64,000 bases of DNA from an uncultured Blautia sp. GTDB lineage: Bacteria; Bacillota; Clostridia; Lachnospirales; Lachnospiraceae. The stretch covers positions 1-64,000 of the forward strand of contig URHS01000004.1 of the NCBI GenBank assembly GCA_900547685.1, read 5' to 3'. The notes under the pieces were generated by a model that did no database searches, was not told the origin of the DNA, and was given only the letters and a program-made list of their open reading frames with translations. This document shows positions 34,082 to 42,693 of the stretch, piece by piece. The position numbers and the translations under genes are program-made. Within the stretch, counting starts at the first letter, position 1, and the number at the start of each line of letters is the position of its first letter.

Positions 34082-34317
34082 TGTTTAACAAAGATTTATT
34101 TTTTTCCCTATGTGAGAAATACGACGTTGAATTAAGTAAAACCGTAAATAAACCTATGATTAAAAATGGTAATAGTATGCATGCTATTACACTGGAAGAT
34201 GTAAATCATGTTTTCGCACCATGTCAGGCATATTTCGATTATTCAAGTGCCAAACTTGATGCAGACACAATTTCTTCAGCATATTATTTCCAAGAAAGTC
34301 TTGCTGTTGCATGTTAG
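34078..34317 (+). CDS. Small protein, candidate CmdA-like antitoxin
   Basis: A 79-residue protein I do not recognise by sequence. It begins with an amphipathic helix (FNKDLFFSLCEKYDVELSK) and ends in a small-residue and aromatic stretch (SSAYYFQESLAVAC). It lies between an ADP-ribosyltransferase-like gene (four-base overlap) and a SecB-like gene (nine-base gap). By position it is the antitoxin of a toxin-antitoxin-chaperone module, with the C-terminus a possible chaperone-dependence segment. Function is inferred from context alone. AAGAGGTG lies before the ATG. Confidence 0.6.
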   Translation: MMFNKDLFFSLCEKYDVELSKTVNKPMIKNGNSMHAITLEDVNHVFAPCQAYFDYSSAKLDADTISSAYYFQESLAVAC

Positions 34318-34326
34318 GAGAAAAGT

Positions 34327-34731
34327 ATGAAAGTTAAATCTAAATATGAAAGTTCTTTAGTTTTGGAGAAAATTGAAATTATAGAAAGCACTTTTAGAAA
34401 AAAAAGTGTTGCGCTAGAAGACTTAGAGCTAGGTGTCCAATTCGAACATCAGTTGACTAAACTTGACCAAGAACAGTATGAAGTCTTTTTGTCAACAACA
34501 GTATCCGATGTAAATGAAACAATATATGTAAACGTAAAAGGAAGATCAATCTTCAGTACAAAACAGGAAAACAAAGATCTCTTAGAAAAAAACACTATAG
34601 CTATTATGTTTCCATATATAAGAAGTTATATTTCCAGTATAACTACCCAACCGGGAATGGCACCAATTGTATTACCTGCAATGAATATTGTAGCAATGAT
34701 AAATGACCAGAAAACAGAGGAAAAGAGTTAG
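34327..34731 (+). CDS. SecB-like chaperone (CmdC-like candidate)
   Basis: A 134-residue protein with the SecB fold pattern: a beta-rich N-terminal two-thirds, then FPYIRSYISSITTQPGMAPI (residues 95-114) followed by VLPAMNI, equivalent to the FPYxRexIsxL...G.PPl.LpPiNf signature of SecB. Its acidic character and length also fit. Lachnospiraceae generally lack canonical SecB, and a SecB-like gene next to a toxin gene is the hallmark of toxin-antitoxin-chaperone modules, in which the chaperone stabilises the antitoxin. AGGAG precedes the ATG. Confidence 0.8.
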   Translation: MKVKSKYESSLVLEKIEIIESTFRKKSVALEDLELGVQFEHQLTKLDQEQYEVFLSTTVSDVNETIYVNVKGRSIFSTKQENKDLLEKNTIAIMFPYIRSYISSITTQPGMAPIVLPAMNIVAMINDQKTEEKS

Positions 34732-34802
34732 CTATTATCTCACATCGGATGATTTTGAACAAGTACTCGCTATTTTGCGTTTACCTCTTAATAATAATTT
34801 TA

Positions 34803-34824
34803 GGCGGCTACAAAAGCAGCCGCC
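34803..34824 (-). terminator. Terminator at the end of the EPS operon
   Basis: GGCGGCT / AGCCGCC stem with an eight-base loop; on the minus strand it is followed by TAAAATTATTA. It lies between the convergent SecB-like gene and the last EPS gene. Confidence 0.75.
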
Positions 34825-34895
34825 ACTATTGTTCCCCTACTTAATCTATCTACATAATCCAGCACCGGAATACCGCAATACCTACCAGCACAAAA

Positions 34896-36266
34896 TTACC
34901 GATTACTATCTTTTCTATGTTCTTCGTACATCATCATTGGCTGCTCTTTACCAACACCTTCTGTACTTTCTTTACTAAAAAGAATTTTCACAGTAGCCAG
35001 CATAATCGCCAAATCTTCTACTATACTTGGTTTTGCAATATACGTTAAATCCATCAAAAGCTTATCATAAAAAGTTGTATTATACTTACCATAAACCTGA
35101 GCATAACCCGTTAATCCTGCCTTCACCTGGGTTCTTAACTGAAACTCCGGCATCGTTTTCTGAATTTCTGCTGCAATCTCTGGACGTTCTGGTCTTGGTC
35201 CTACGATGCTCATATCACCCTTTAAAATATTAATCAGCTGTGGAAGTTCATCAAGACGACATGCTCTGATAAATCTTCCCACTTTCGTAATACGAGGATC
35301 ATCTTCTCCCGCTGACAATACTGGACCACTTAATTTCTCTGCATCCACTCTCATACTACGAAATTTAATAATTTCAAATACTCTGTTTCCCTGTGTCAAA
35401 CGCTTTTGTTTATAAAATGCAGGGCCACCATCTGATTTTACAAGAAGTGTAACTATGAGCATAATTGGTGATAATACAACTAATGCTGTACCGGAAATTA
35501 TAATATCTATCAATCTTTTTATAGCTCTCGTCTCAATAGGCATATCCTGATACTGTGATTTTAAAATTGGCAGATGAAGCATATGTATTTTTTCTGCCCC
35601 ACTCATCATTACATCTCCGACACGTGGAATCTGAAATACTTTAATCTTATTATAAATACAATGCTTTAAAATAATATTTCTATCATGGCTGTGAACACCA
35701 CAAATAAAAGCTGCTTTTGCATCCTTTAAATATTCAAAATGCTCCAGGACATCTTCCACCGGATAGGTTCCTATGATTTTAAATCTCTTTTGAAGTCCAT
35801 ATTCTTGAATCAAATCTTCCATTCCATGACGAACATCATAAATCACTACGGACGGTAATGGATCATGTGTCCAGAAATAATATCGATGCACTGCAAAGCT
35901 CCATATTAGAGCAACAATACACTGAGAAACAAAACACAAAACCCCTGGTAAAAGCCTAGGCATATGAATGGATAACATCCAAATCAGTATATATGCAATT
36001 ACATCTGTAAAACCAATTGCAAGAACCTGACTGAAAAAAATATCACGAATCTGCAAAACAGAGACACGAAAAGCATCCAACTTAAAACAAATTACATAAC
36101 CAACAACTATTAACAAAAAAAACAATAATACCGATACTTGCTTTGAATTTGCAGTTAATGTTTTAGGCTCATAATATTCATACCAGCAAACTGCAAATGG
36201 CAAAAATAGTAATATAATATTAACAAATTTTAAAATAGAAAATGGAATTTTCCACTTTTTGCTCAT
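34896..36266 (-). CDS. Initiating sugar-1-phosphate transferase (WbaP/CpsE type)
   Basis: Transfers a sugar-1-phosphate from its UDP form to undecaprenyl phosphate, starting each repeat unit at the membrane. At 456 residues it has about five N-terminal membrane segments, a CoA-binding-like middle domain, and a C-terminal bacterial sugar transferase domain from ~255 (KRLIDIIISGTALVVLSP), with FKFRSM-like IIKFRSM, LDELPQLINILKGDMSIVGPRPE, and GLTGYAQVYG. It is the last gene of the EPS operon. GAGGTGG precedes the ATG. Confidence 0.94.
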   Translation of the reverse strand: MSKKWKIPFSILKFVNIILLFLPFAVCWYEYYEPKTLTANSKQVSVLLFFLLIVVGYVICFKLDAFRVSVLQIRDIFFSQVLAIGFTDVIAYILIWMLSIHMPRLLPGVLCFVSQCIVALIWSFAVHRYYFWTHDPLPSVVIYDVRHGMEDLIQEYGLQKRFKIIGTYPVEDVLEHFEYLKDAKAAFICGVHSHDRNIILKHCIYNKIKVFQIPRVGDVMMSGAEKIHMLHLPILKSQYQDMPIETRAIKRLIDIIISGTALVVLSPIMLIVTLLVKSDGGPAFYKQKRLTQGNRVFEIIKFRSMRVDAEKLSGPVLSAGEDDPRITKVGRFIRACRLDELPQLINILKGDMSIVGPRPERPEIAAEIQKTMPEFQLRTQVKAGLTGYAQVYGKYNTTFYDKLLMDLTYIAKPSIVEDLAIMLATVKILFSKESTEGVGKEQPMMMYEEHRKDSNR

Positions 36267-36344
36267 CCTTCATCCACCTCATTATTCTCTATAAAACGTA
36301 ACTCAAAATCTTTATCTATATACTTTCTTTTTAAATCATCTAAA

Positions 36345-36854
36345 CTAACGATAAAACTGTAACGGCACCACTTCACCTGAATCTACTTTTGTTCCTTTTT
36401 GAAGATGATTTTCACCCTTCACAATGCCGCCAGGCGCAATATGACATCCTTCTTCTAAGATGCAATCATGATCTACAAGTGCACCCACATTCACAATGCA
36501 AGCCTTATTCAGCACTGTGCCTGTATTCACAACTGCGTATGGCATGATTACGCAACCATCCGCAATTTGGGCTCTAGGACTTACATAAGCCAATGGATGA
36601 ATAATCTTTGCCAATTTAGCACCAGCTTTTTCTATTTTATCTTCCCACTCTACTCTGGCTGTGTTATTACCAAATGCCGGATACATCTCTGTATCCGGTT
36701 TATTGAATTTTTCAAAATCATTACATATTCCAATTACACGAGAGTCATTAGAGACATCATCTAAAAAATAAACAGCATCATATTTTCCTGTTTGTTCTGC
36801 AAGATCCGCCACTACCTTGCCATGACCTCCAGCACCTAGAATAATCAATCTCAT
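36345..36854 (-). CDS. PglD/NeuD-like acetyltransferase
   Basis: A 169-residue enzyme with the Rossmann-like start IILGAGGHGKVVADLAEQ, IIHPLAYVSPRAQIADG, and left-handed beta-helix repeats with VDHDCILEEGCHIAPG containing the catalytic His. Acetyl-CoA-dependent N- or O-acetylation of a nucleotide amino sugar is likely. It is shorter than typical family members (~205-215), the last hexapeptide coils being reduced. It overlaps the CapF-like gene's stop by four bases. It is related to the N-terminal half of the fusion at 19145-20764. Confidence 0.88.
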   Translation of the reverse strand: MRLIILGAGGHGKVVADLAEQTGKYDAVYFLDDVSNDSRVIGICNDFEKFNKPDTEMYPAFGNNTARVEWEDKIEKAGAKLAKIIHPLAYVSPRAQIADGCVIMPYAVVNTGTVLNKACIVNVGALVDHDCILEEGCHIAPGGIVKGENHLQKGTKVDSGEVVPLQFYR

Positions 36855-38053
36855 TCCTTCACCTTCTCAAAAAATGTATCTGGATGATTTGGATCAAAAA
36901 TCTCATTGCAAGTCATAACCGTAACAAGGTCTTCTGTATCGGAAAGATTAATAATGTTATGTGTCCATCCAGGAATCATGTAGATTGCTTCAATTTTATC
37001 TCCACTTACTTCGAATTCCACCATTTCTCCCGTGTTAATATTTCTTTCCTGAATCAACCCATGACCATGGACAACAATAAACTGTTCCCACTTACTGTTA
37101 TGCCAATGTTCTCCTTTTGTAATACCAGGTTTACTAATATTAATGCTTATCTGTCCACAGTCAGCCGTATGTACTAACTCTGTAAATGAACCACGGTTAT
37201 CGCAATTCATCTTCATAGCATATTTAAACTTCTCCGTTGGAAGATATGTTAAATAAAGGCTAAATAACTTCTTTGCAAAGGAACCATCCGGACATTTTGG
37301 CATCATTAAATCCATTGGCTGATTTTTAAACTGTTCTAACAAATCAACAATTTCACCTAGTGTAACCTTGTGTGTAACAGGAACACAACAATATCTTCCC
37401 TCTTCTTTCAACACTGTTTCTACACCATCAAATTCACAGTGCTGCTCTTTTCCTTCCAATAAGTCAAACATACCTTCTACAAGGTCATCAATATAAAGAA
37501 CTTCTAATTCTGTGCTTCTATCGTTTACTGTAAACTCTTCATCATTAGCAACTGCCCAGCAGAATGTAGAAATTGCAGAATTATATTTAGGTCTGGAATG
37601 CCCCATAAGGTTTACAAATCGGTATACATATACAGATGCTCCTGTTTCTTCTCCATACTGGAAAAAGAGTTCTTCTCCTGCTTTTTTACTTCTTCCATAC
37701 TCAGAATTCCCAAATCTTCCTGCCAATGTTGCCTGAACAGAAGAAGAAAGCATAATTCCGGCTTTGTTATTATACTTCTTCAATGTATCAAGAAGCTGTG
37801 AAGCGAACCCAAAATTACCATTCATAAAGTCTTCTGGATTTTCCGGACGGTTTACCCCTGCAAGGTTGAATACAAAATCTGCTTTTGAACAATATTCGTC
37901 TAATTCTGCTTCTGTACTGTTAATATCATATTCATAAATTTCATCTACAGTAATCCCTGGTCTTGTTTTATTCTTTCCATCTCTGATGTTTTTCAAATTA
38001 TTGCAAAGGGCTGTTCCTACCATCCCCTTTGCTCCAGTAACTAAAATTTTCAT
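36851..38053 (-). CDS. capF: CapF-like bifunctional epimerase/reductase (UDP-L-FucNAc pathway)
   Basis: A 400-residue protein with an N-terminal SDR domain (VTGAKGMVGTALCNNL; YGRSK catalytic region) and a C-terminal cupin from ~280 with HWHNSKWEQFIVVHGHG metal-binding residues. CapF epimerises at C3 (cupin) and reduces at C4 (SDR) the product of CapE, giving UDP-2-acetamido-2,6-dideoxy-L-talose. CapE and CapG homologues lie directly upstream, making the assignment firm. Confidence 0.94.
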   Translation of the reverse strand: MKILVTGAKGMVGTALCNNLKNIRDGKNKTRPGITVDEIYEYDINSTEAELDEYCSKADFVFNLAGVNRPENPEDFMNGNFGFASQLLDTLKKYNNKAGIMLSSSVQATLAGRFGNSEYGRSKKAGEELFFQYGEETGASVYVYRFVNLMGHSRPKYNSAISTFCWAVANDEEFTVNDRSTELEVLYIDDLVEGMFDLLEGKEQHCEFDGVETVLKEEGRYCCVPVTHKVTLGEIVDLLEQFKNQPMDLMMPKCPDGSFAKKLFSLYLTYLPTEKFKYAMKMNCDNRGSFTELVHTADCGQISINISKPGITKGEHWHNSKWEQFIVVHGHGLIQERNINTGEMVEFEVSGDKIEAIYMIPGWTHNIINLSDTEDLVTVMTCNEIFDPNHPDTFFEKVKE

Positions 38054-38074
38054 CTCAGTTCCTCCACTTATTTT

Positions 38075-39265
38075 TTACTGTTCTTTTCTCCAGACCATCT
38101 TATTGACTACATTTACATATCCCTGAATAATGCGAACTACTTTCATAGAAACTGTTTCATCCACATAATCAGGACATGGTTTACCAAGAACACCATTTTG
38201 TTTCATTTCAATAGCCATATCTGTGGCATTTAAGAGTTCCTTTGTTGTAATACCTGCAAGGATAAAATCTCCTGCTTCTAATGCTTCCGGACGTTCTGTA
38301 GATGTACGAATACATACCGCTGCAATTGGATGTCCAATAGACAAATAGAAGCTACTTTCTTCTGGAAGTGTTCCACTATCACTTACAATTGCTAATGCAT
38401 TCATCTGCAAGCAGTTATAGTCATTAAATCCAAGTGGTTCATTTACTCGTACTCTTGAATCAAGTTTGAATCCACTCTTTTCTAAACGCTGTTTACTTCT
38501 TGGATGACAAGAGTAAAGAATTGGCATATCATACTTTTCTGCTAACGCATTAATTGCTGTAAAAAGACTTGTAAAGTTCTTTTCTGTATCAATGTTTTCT
38601 TCACGGTGAGCAGATAATAAAATATATTTATCTTTTTCCAATCCCATACGCTGTAATACATCAGATGTTTGAATCTTCTCAAGATTTCCACGAAGTACCT
38701 CTGCCATTGGAGAACCTGTCATATAGGTTCTCTCTTTTGGAAGTCCTGTATCTGCAAGATATTTACGTGCAAATTCTGAATAGCATAAGTTTACATCTGA
38801 AATTACGTCTACGATTCTTCTATTTGTTTCCTCTGGAAGACATTCATCTTTACATCTATTTCCAGCTTCCATGTGGAATAACGGAATATGTAATCGTTTT
38901 GCAGAAATCGCTGAAAGACAACTGTTTGTATCACCTAATACAAGGTATCCGTCTGGTTGTAATTCACTTAAAAGTTCATAACTTCTGCCAAGAATGTTTC
39001 CGCAAGTCACACCAAGATTTTCTCCTACAACAGGTACAAGAATATCCGGTCCAAACTCGCCTTCGTTGTTCTTTAATTCAAAATCTTCCCAGAATACTGT
39101 GGAGAGGTTCTTGTCCCAGTTCTGATTATAATAAACAACACATGTATCAAAATATTCACGACATCTTTTGATTACTGCTGCTAATCGAATAATTTCCGGA
39201 CGAGTACCACATCCAATCATTACCTTTGTACGTCCGTTATTTTTCCATTTAAAATTATGTTCCAT
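38075..39265 (-). CDS. capG: CapG-like UDP-N-acetyl sugar 2-epimerase
   Basis: A 396-residue enzyme of the UDP-GlcNAc 2-epimerase family (WecB/WbjD/CapG), with IGCGTRPEIIRLA near the start, MEAGNRC, SAHREENID, and DSGTLPEES. Between CapE and CapF it most likely performs the last step to UDP-N-acetyl-L-fucosamine. The frame opens further upstream, but ATG 39265 has GAGGAG overlapping the upstream stop region and is the sensible start. Confidence 0.94.
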   Translation of the reverse strand: MEHNFKWKNNGRTKVMIGCGTRPEIIRLAAVIKRCREYFDTCVVYYNQNWDKNLSTVFWEDFELKNNEGEFGPDILVPVVGENLGVTCGNILGRSYELLSELQPDGYLVLGDTNSCLSAISAKRLHIPLFHMEAGNRCKDECLPEETNRRIVDVISDVNLCYSEFARKYLADTGLPKERTYMTGSPMAEVLRGNLEKIQTSDVLQRMGLEKDKYILLSAHREENIDTEKNFTSLFTAINALAEKYDMPILYSCHPRSKQRLEKSGFKLDSRVRVNEPLGFNDYNCLQMNALAIVSDSGTLPEESSFYLSIGHPIAAVCIRTSTERPEALEAGDFILAGITTKELLNATDMAIEMKQNGVLGKPCPDYVDETVSMKVVRIIQGYVNVVNKMVWRKEQ

Positions 39266-39269
39266 ATTC

Positions 39270-40304
39270 TTACTCCTCTGCCAGTCTTTCCTGAATGTAA
39301 GCCAATTTTGAAATTGTTTTTTTCGTCTCTTCAAGAGTCAACATCTTAGTATTATTACTATTAAATTCTGTTAAAGTATTTCTTTCTGCATCTCCATCTT
39401 TAAAGTACTTATCATAATTCAAGCCACGATTATCTGCCGGTACACGGTAGAAATTTCCCATATCTATAGCTTTTGCACATTCTTCATTTGTAAGAAGTGT
39501 TTCGTACATCTTTTCACCATGACGAATTCCAATTACTTTGATATCTTCTTTCTTTCCACCAAATAACTCACATACTGCTTCTGCTTGTGTCTGAATTGTG
39601 CATGCAGGAGCTTTCATAATTAAAAGATCTCCATTTTCTCCATTTTCAAAAGCAAATAATACTAAATCTACAGCTTCATCTAATGACATGATAAAACGTG
39701 TCATGGATGGCTCTGTAACAGTAATTGGATTCCCTGCTTTAATCTGATCAATCCAAAGTGGAATAACAGATCCACGTGAACACATAACATTACCGTAACG
39801 TGTACAACAAATCTTTGTTTTTCCACTATAACGACTTTTTGCAATCGCTACAGACTCTTCAAGAGCTTTTGTTTTACCCATAGCATTAATTGGATATGCT
39901 GCTTTATCTGTAGAAAGGCAAATTACTGCCTCTACTCCCGCTTCAATCGCTGCTGTCAAAACATTATCTGTACCAATAACATTCGTTTTCACTGCTTCCA
40001 TTGGAAAAAATTCACATGATGGAACCTGTTTTAAAGCTGCTGCATGAAAAATATAGTCAACACCATGCATCGCACTTTTACATGACTGAAGATCTCTTAC
40101 ATCCCCAATGTAAAATTTAATTTTTTCTGCCACTTCTGGCATTTTTGCCTGAAACTCATGACGCATATCATCTTGTTTTTTTTCATCACGAGAAAAAATG
40201 CGAATCTCTCCAATATCTGTCTTTAAAAAACGATTTAAAACTGCATTTCCAAATGAACCAGTACCACCTGTGATTAATAATGTTTTTCCTTTAAATAAAC
40301 TCAT
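39270..40304 (-). CDS. capE: CapE-like UDP-GlcNAc 4,6-dehydratase/5-epimerase
   Basis: A 344-residue SDR enzyme without membrane segments: GKTLLITGGTGSFGNAVLNR (NAD binding), FHAAALKQVPSCEFFPMEAV, STDKAAYPINAMGKTKALEE (the inverting-dehydratase motif with Met-Gly-Lys-Thr-Lys), and RYGNVMCSRGS. It starts the UDP-L-FucNAc branch by forming the 4-keto-L-arabino sugar. GAGG precedes the ATG. Confidence 0.95.
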   Translation of the reverse strand: MSLFKGKTLLITGGTGSFGNAVLNRFLKTDIGEIRIFSRDEKKQDDMRHEFQAKMPEVAEKIKFYIGDVRDLQSCKSAMHGVDYIFHAAALKQVPSCEFFPMEAVKTNVIGTDNVLTAAIEAGVEAVICLSTDKAAYPINAMGKTKALEESVAIAKSRYSGKTKICCTRYGNVMCSRGSVIPLWIDQIKAGNPITVTEPSMTRFIMSLDEAVDLVLFAFENGENGDLLIMKAPACTIQTQAEAVCELFGGKKEDIKVIGIRHGEKMYETLLTNEECAKAIDMGNFYRVPADNRGLNYDKYFKDGDAERNTLTEFNSNNTKMLTLEETKKTISKLAYIQERLAEE

Positions 40305-40362
40305 AATTTTCCTCTTTTCTTATATTTTCAGTATTTTATTTATCATATATCTTTAAAACATT

Positions 40363-41586
40363 TTATTTCTTCTCTCCTTTCCTTTGTTTAATAATTACCT
40401 TCTTTATCTTTTGCTTAAACAAATAATACTTCCATTTTAGTTTTTGATATCTATTTATTTCATTATCTATAAAATACTTATCTACTGCTTCATATCCTTT
40501 ACTTTTATACAAATCCATGTATTTTTCATATAGTATGCCACGCTCACTCGGTTTTACTAACTGATGATTATGTTTTGCAATTTTATTAATATCACTATCA
40601 AATAATACTAATTGTTCTGTACCTCTAAGTAATTCACTTCCTTTTTCTGTATTAACTAAAATACAGGATATCCCTTTTCTAATATCATAACTGTTGCAAA
40701 TATCTGGATGTTCATTTTCGATTCCCCAATAATCCCCTATAGTTATATCTGAAACTCTATCCCTGTTTGCATACGAACACGAATAACAATTTTCACGATA
40801 CATATTTGATTTTAAAAAAATCTGATAATAAGAAGATAAATAACATGGCAAAATCTCTTCTGTTATTTTTCCATTTTTTTTCAAGCTTACAATTTTACAA
40901 TTCAATCCCCATCCAAGAGTTTTATCTCTAAAATCAAATTTTATGACATTTTTGTGTTTTCTTAAAATATTGATATAATCTCTAAATACTCCTTTCCCAC
41001 ATACTCCATGGCATACAACATCTACCGTATATAAATTATTTTTCATTTCTGGCTTAATTATATTAATTAATCCTGCGACTTGACATGGAGTACCAAAAAA
41101 TAATACTTTTTTACCAATAGATAGTAAATTTAAAATTTCTTGATATGCATTTTCTGTAGTACTTTGTACATACTTAGATCCTTGAATCAATATTAAATCT
41201 TTTTTTTCTTTTATAACCTCATGTTGTACAAGTGCATCGCCATCTTCAAAAGATCCTTCTTTATATATAGCTCCACATACATATTTTCCATCGTTTAAAA
41301 AAGAGTTTGCTAATGCTGCAGAGACTCCACCAGAAGCTGAATCCAATTGTTTTTCATCAGCATAATATGCAGCATAACAATGCATAACTTTTCGTTTCTT
41401 TACGGGGTTTAACACAGGACACACTGAAATACATTTTTTGCATCCCACACAAATATCTAAATTTATCTTTGGTAATACATATCCTTTATTATTTTCAAGC
41501 ATTTCTATTGCATTTACTTTACAACCAACCTTACATGCACCGCATCCCGTACATTCGTTTTCTTTACATAGTTCTATTTGATTCAT
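40363..41586 (-). CDS. 4Fe-4S / F420 hydrogenase beta-subunit-like protein
   Basis: A 407-residue protein with two ferredoxin clusters near the N-terminus (CTGCGACKVGCKVNAIEM and CVGCKKCISVCPVLNP), followed by the FrhB (coenzyme F420 hydrogenase beta subunit) domains, with NRDRVSDITIGDYWG and GKKVLFFGTPCQVAGL. Such proteins are common in polysaccharide clusters beside pyruvyl transferases; their role there is not established. Its start lies 23 bases inside the pyruvyl transferase gene, so the two are coupled. Confidence 0.9.
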   Translation of the reverse strand: MNQIELCKENECTGCGACKVGCKVNAIEMLENNKGYVLPKINLDICVGCKKCISVCPVLNPVKKRKVMHCYAAYYADEKQLDSASGGVSAALANSFLNDGKYVCGAIYKEGSFEDGDALVQHEVIKEKKDLILIQGSKYVQSTTENAYQEILNLLSIGKKVLFFGTPCQVAGLINIIKPEMKNNLYTVDVVCHGVCGKGVFRDYINILRKHKNVIKFDFRDKTLGWGLNCKIVSLKKNGKITEEILPCYLSSYYQIFLKSNMYRENCYSCSYANRDRVSDITIGDYWGIENEHPDICNSYDIRKGISCILVNTEKGSELLRGTEQLVLFDSDINKIAKHNHQLVKPSERGILYEKYMDLYKSKGYEAVDKYFIDNEINRYQKLKWKYYLFKQKIKKVIIKQRKGEKK

Positions 41587-42673
41587 TTTGAACCTCGCTC
41601 AAACAATAAGACAAATATTTTCGTGCTTCATCTCGACATTCATCTAATTTTTTTTCTACTTTTTCAAAATCTATAGGTTTATCAATGATTTTATCAATAT
41701 CATCGACATTATTTGCAAGTCTATCCCTTAATTCCAATAAATCAAGTAAACCACAAATCTTATTTGAGTTAAAATCTTCACGCACCAATACTACAAATTG
41801 TGTGTGAGTAATAATTGATATCACAGCACCATGAAATGTATCCGTAATAACATACTTGCTTTTACAAAATTTTTCGATCATCTCGAGCGGTGAATAATTA
41901 ATAGATTGATTGCACCAATAATGATAAAATCCTGCTGATAAAATTCCTACTTTACGTTTTTTAGCAACTTTTTTTATACTTGAAATATCTTTTCCTCTAC
42001 ACATACTTGCATTATACGAATAGAGTATCAAAGTATCTTCAATATTGTGAGGCGTGGAATCTACAATTTCTTTATATCCATATAACAGCACTGGGTCTAT
42101 ATGTATTGGTACATCAACACCAATTAATTCTTTTATTGTATTCGCAGAATTTTCATCCCTAACAGAAATTCGTTCAAACTGCAAAAAATCTTCCTTTAAT
42201 CTATTGGTAAGACCATATTTCTCAATTAACGCAATATCTGTTTGTCCAAAAGATCCAGCATAACTAAAAAAAGGTTTGTCTATATTTTCCCCAAAAAATT
42301 CTGGAGTAAATCCAGTTTTAATACTAAAAACTTCATCGCTTCCTATACATAGCTTCTCACACGCATCAATATCTTCTGAAGTTTCAAAGTGATTTTCCTG
42401 AAATTTTAAAATTTCTTCCATCTTTTTCATATCAAATCCCTTTTGTTTTAAAGAATTAATCTTCAGTCTCCAGTTATCAATCTTAGTATATCTTTTTATT
42501 TTTTCTAGAATACCTGTTTGCGGAACATTCGAATTATTCCAACTTCTTTTTTCATGTAAAATAATAATCGGAGATTCTCCTAACTCTTTCATTATTTCAC
42601 ATAAACCATACATTTGAAGCATTCCCCCATGATTTGGAATGCTGTGATACGTTATAATGCCAATTTTTTTCAT
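41564..42673 (-). CDS. Polysaccharide pyruvyl transferase family protein
   Basis: A 369-residue enzyme of the CsaB/WcaK family: IGIITYHSIPNHGGMLQMYGL at the start, CIGSDEVFSIKTGFTPEFFG, FSYAGSFGQ, VRDENSANTIKELIG, and ITDTFHGAVISI. These enzymes add pyruvate from PEP as a ketal on sugar units, making the polymer acidic. AGAGG lies before the ATG. Confidence 0.9.
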   Translation of the reverse strand: MKKIGIITYHSIPNHGGMLQMYGLCEIMKELGESPIIILHEKRSWNNSNVPQTGILEKIKRYTKIDNWRLKINSLKQKGFDMKKMEEILKFQENHFETSEDIDACEKLCIGSDEVFSIKTGFTPEFFGENIDKPFFSYAGSFGQTDIALIEKYGLTNRLKEDFLQFERISVRDENSANTIKELIGVDVPIHIDPVLLYGYKEIVDSTPHNIEDTLILYSYNASMCRGKDISSIKKVAKKRKVGILSAGFYHYWCNQSINYSPLEMIEKFCKSKYVITDTFHGAVISIITHTQFVVLVREDFNSNKICGLLDLLELRDRLANNVDDIDKIIDKPIDFEKVEKKLDECRDEARKYLSYCLSEVQNESNRTM

Positions 42674-42693
42674 CCTTTTTTCCTCTATCTATA

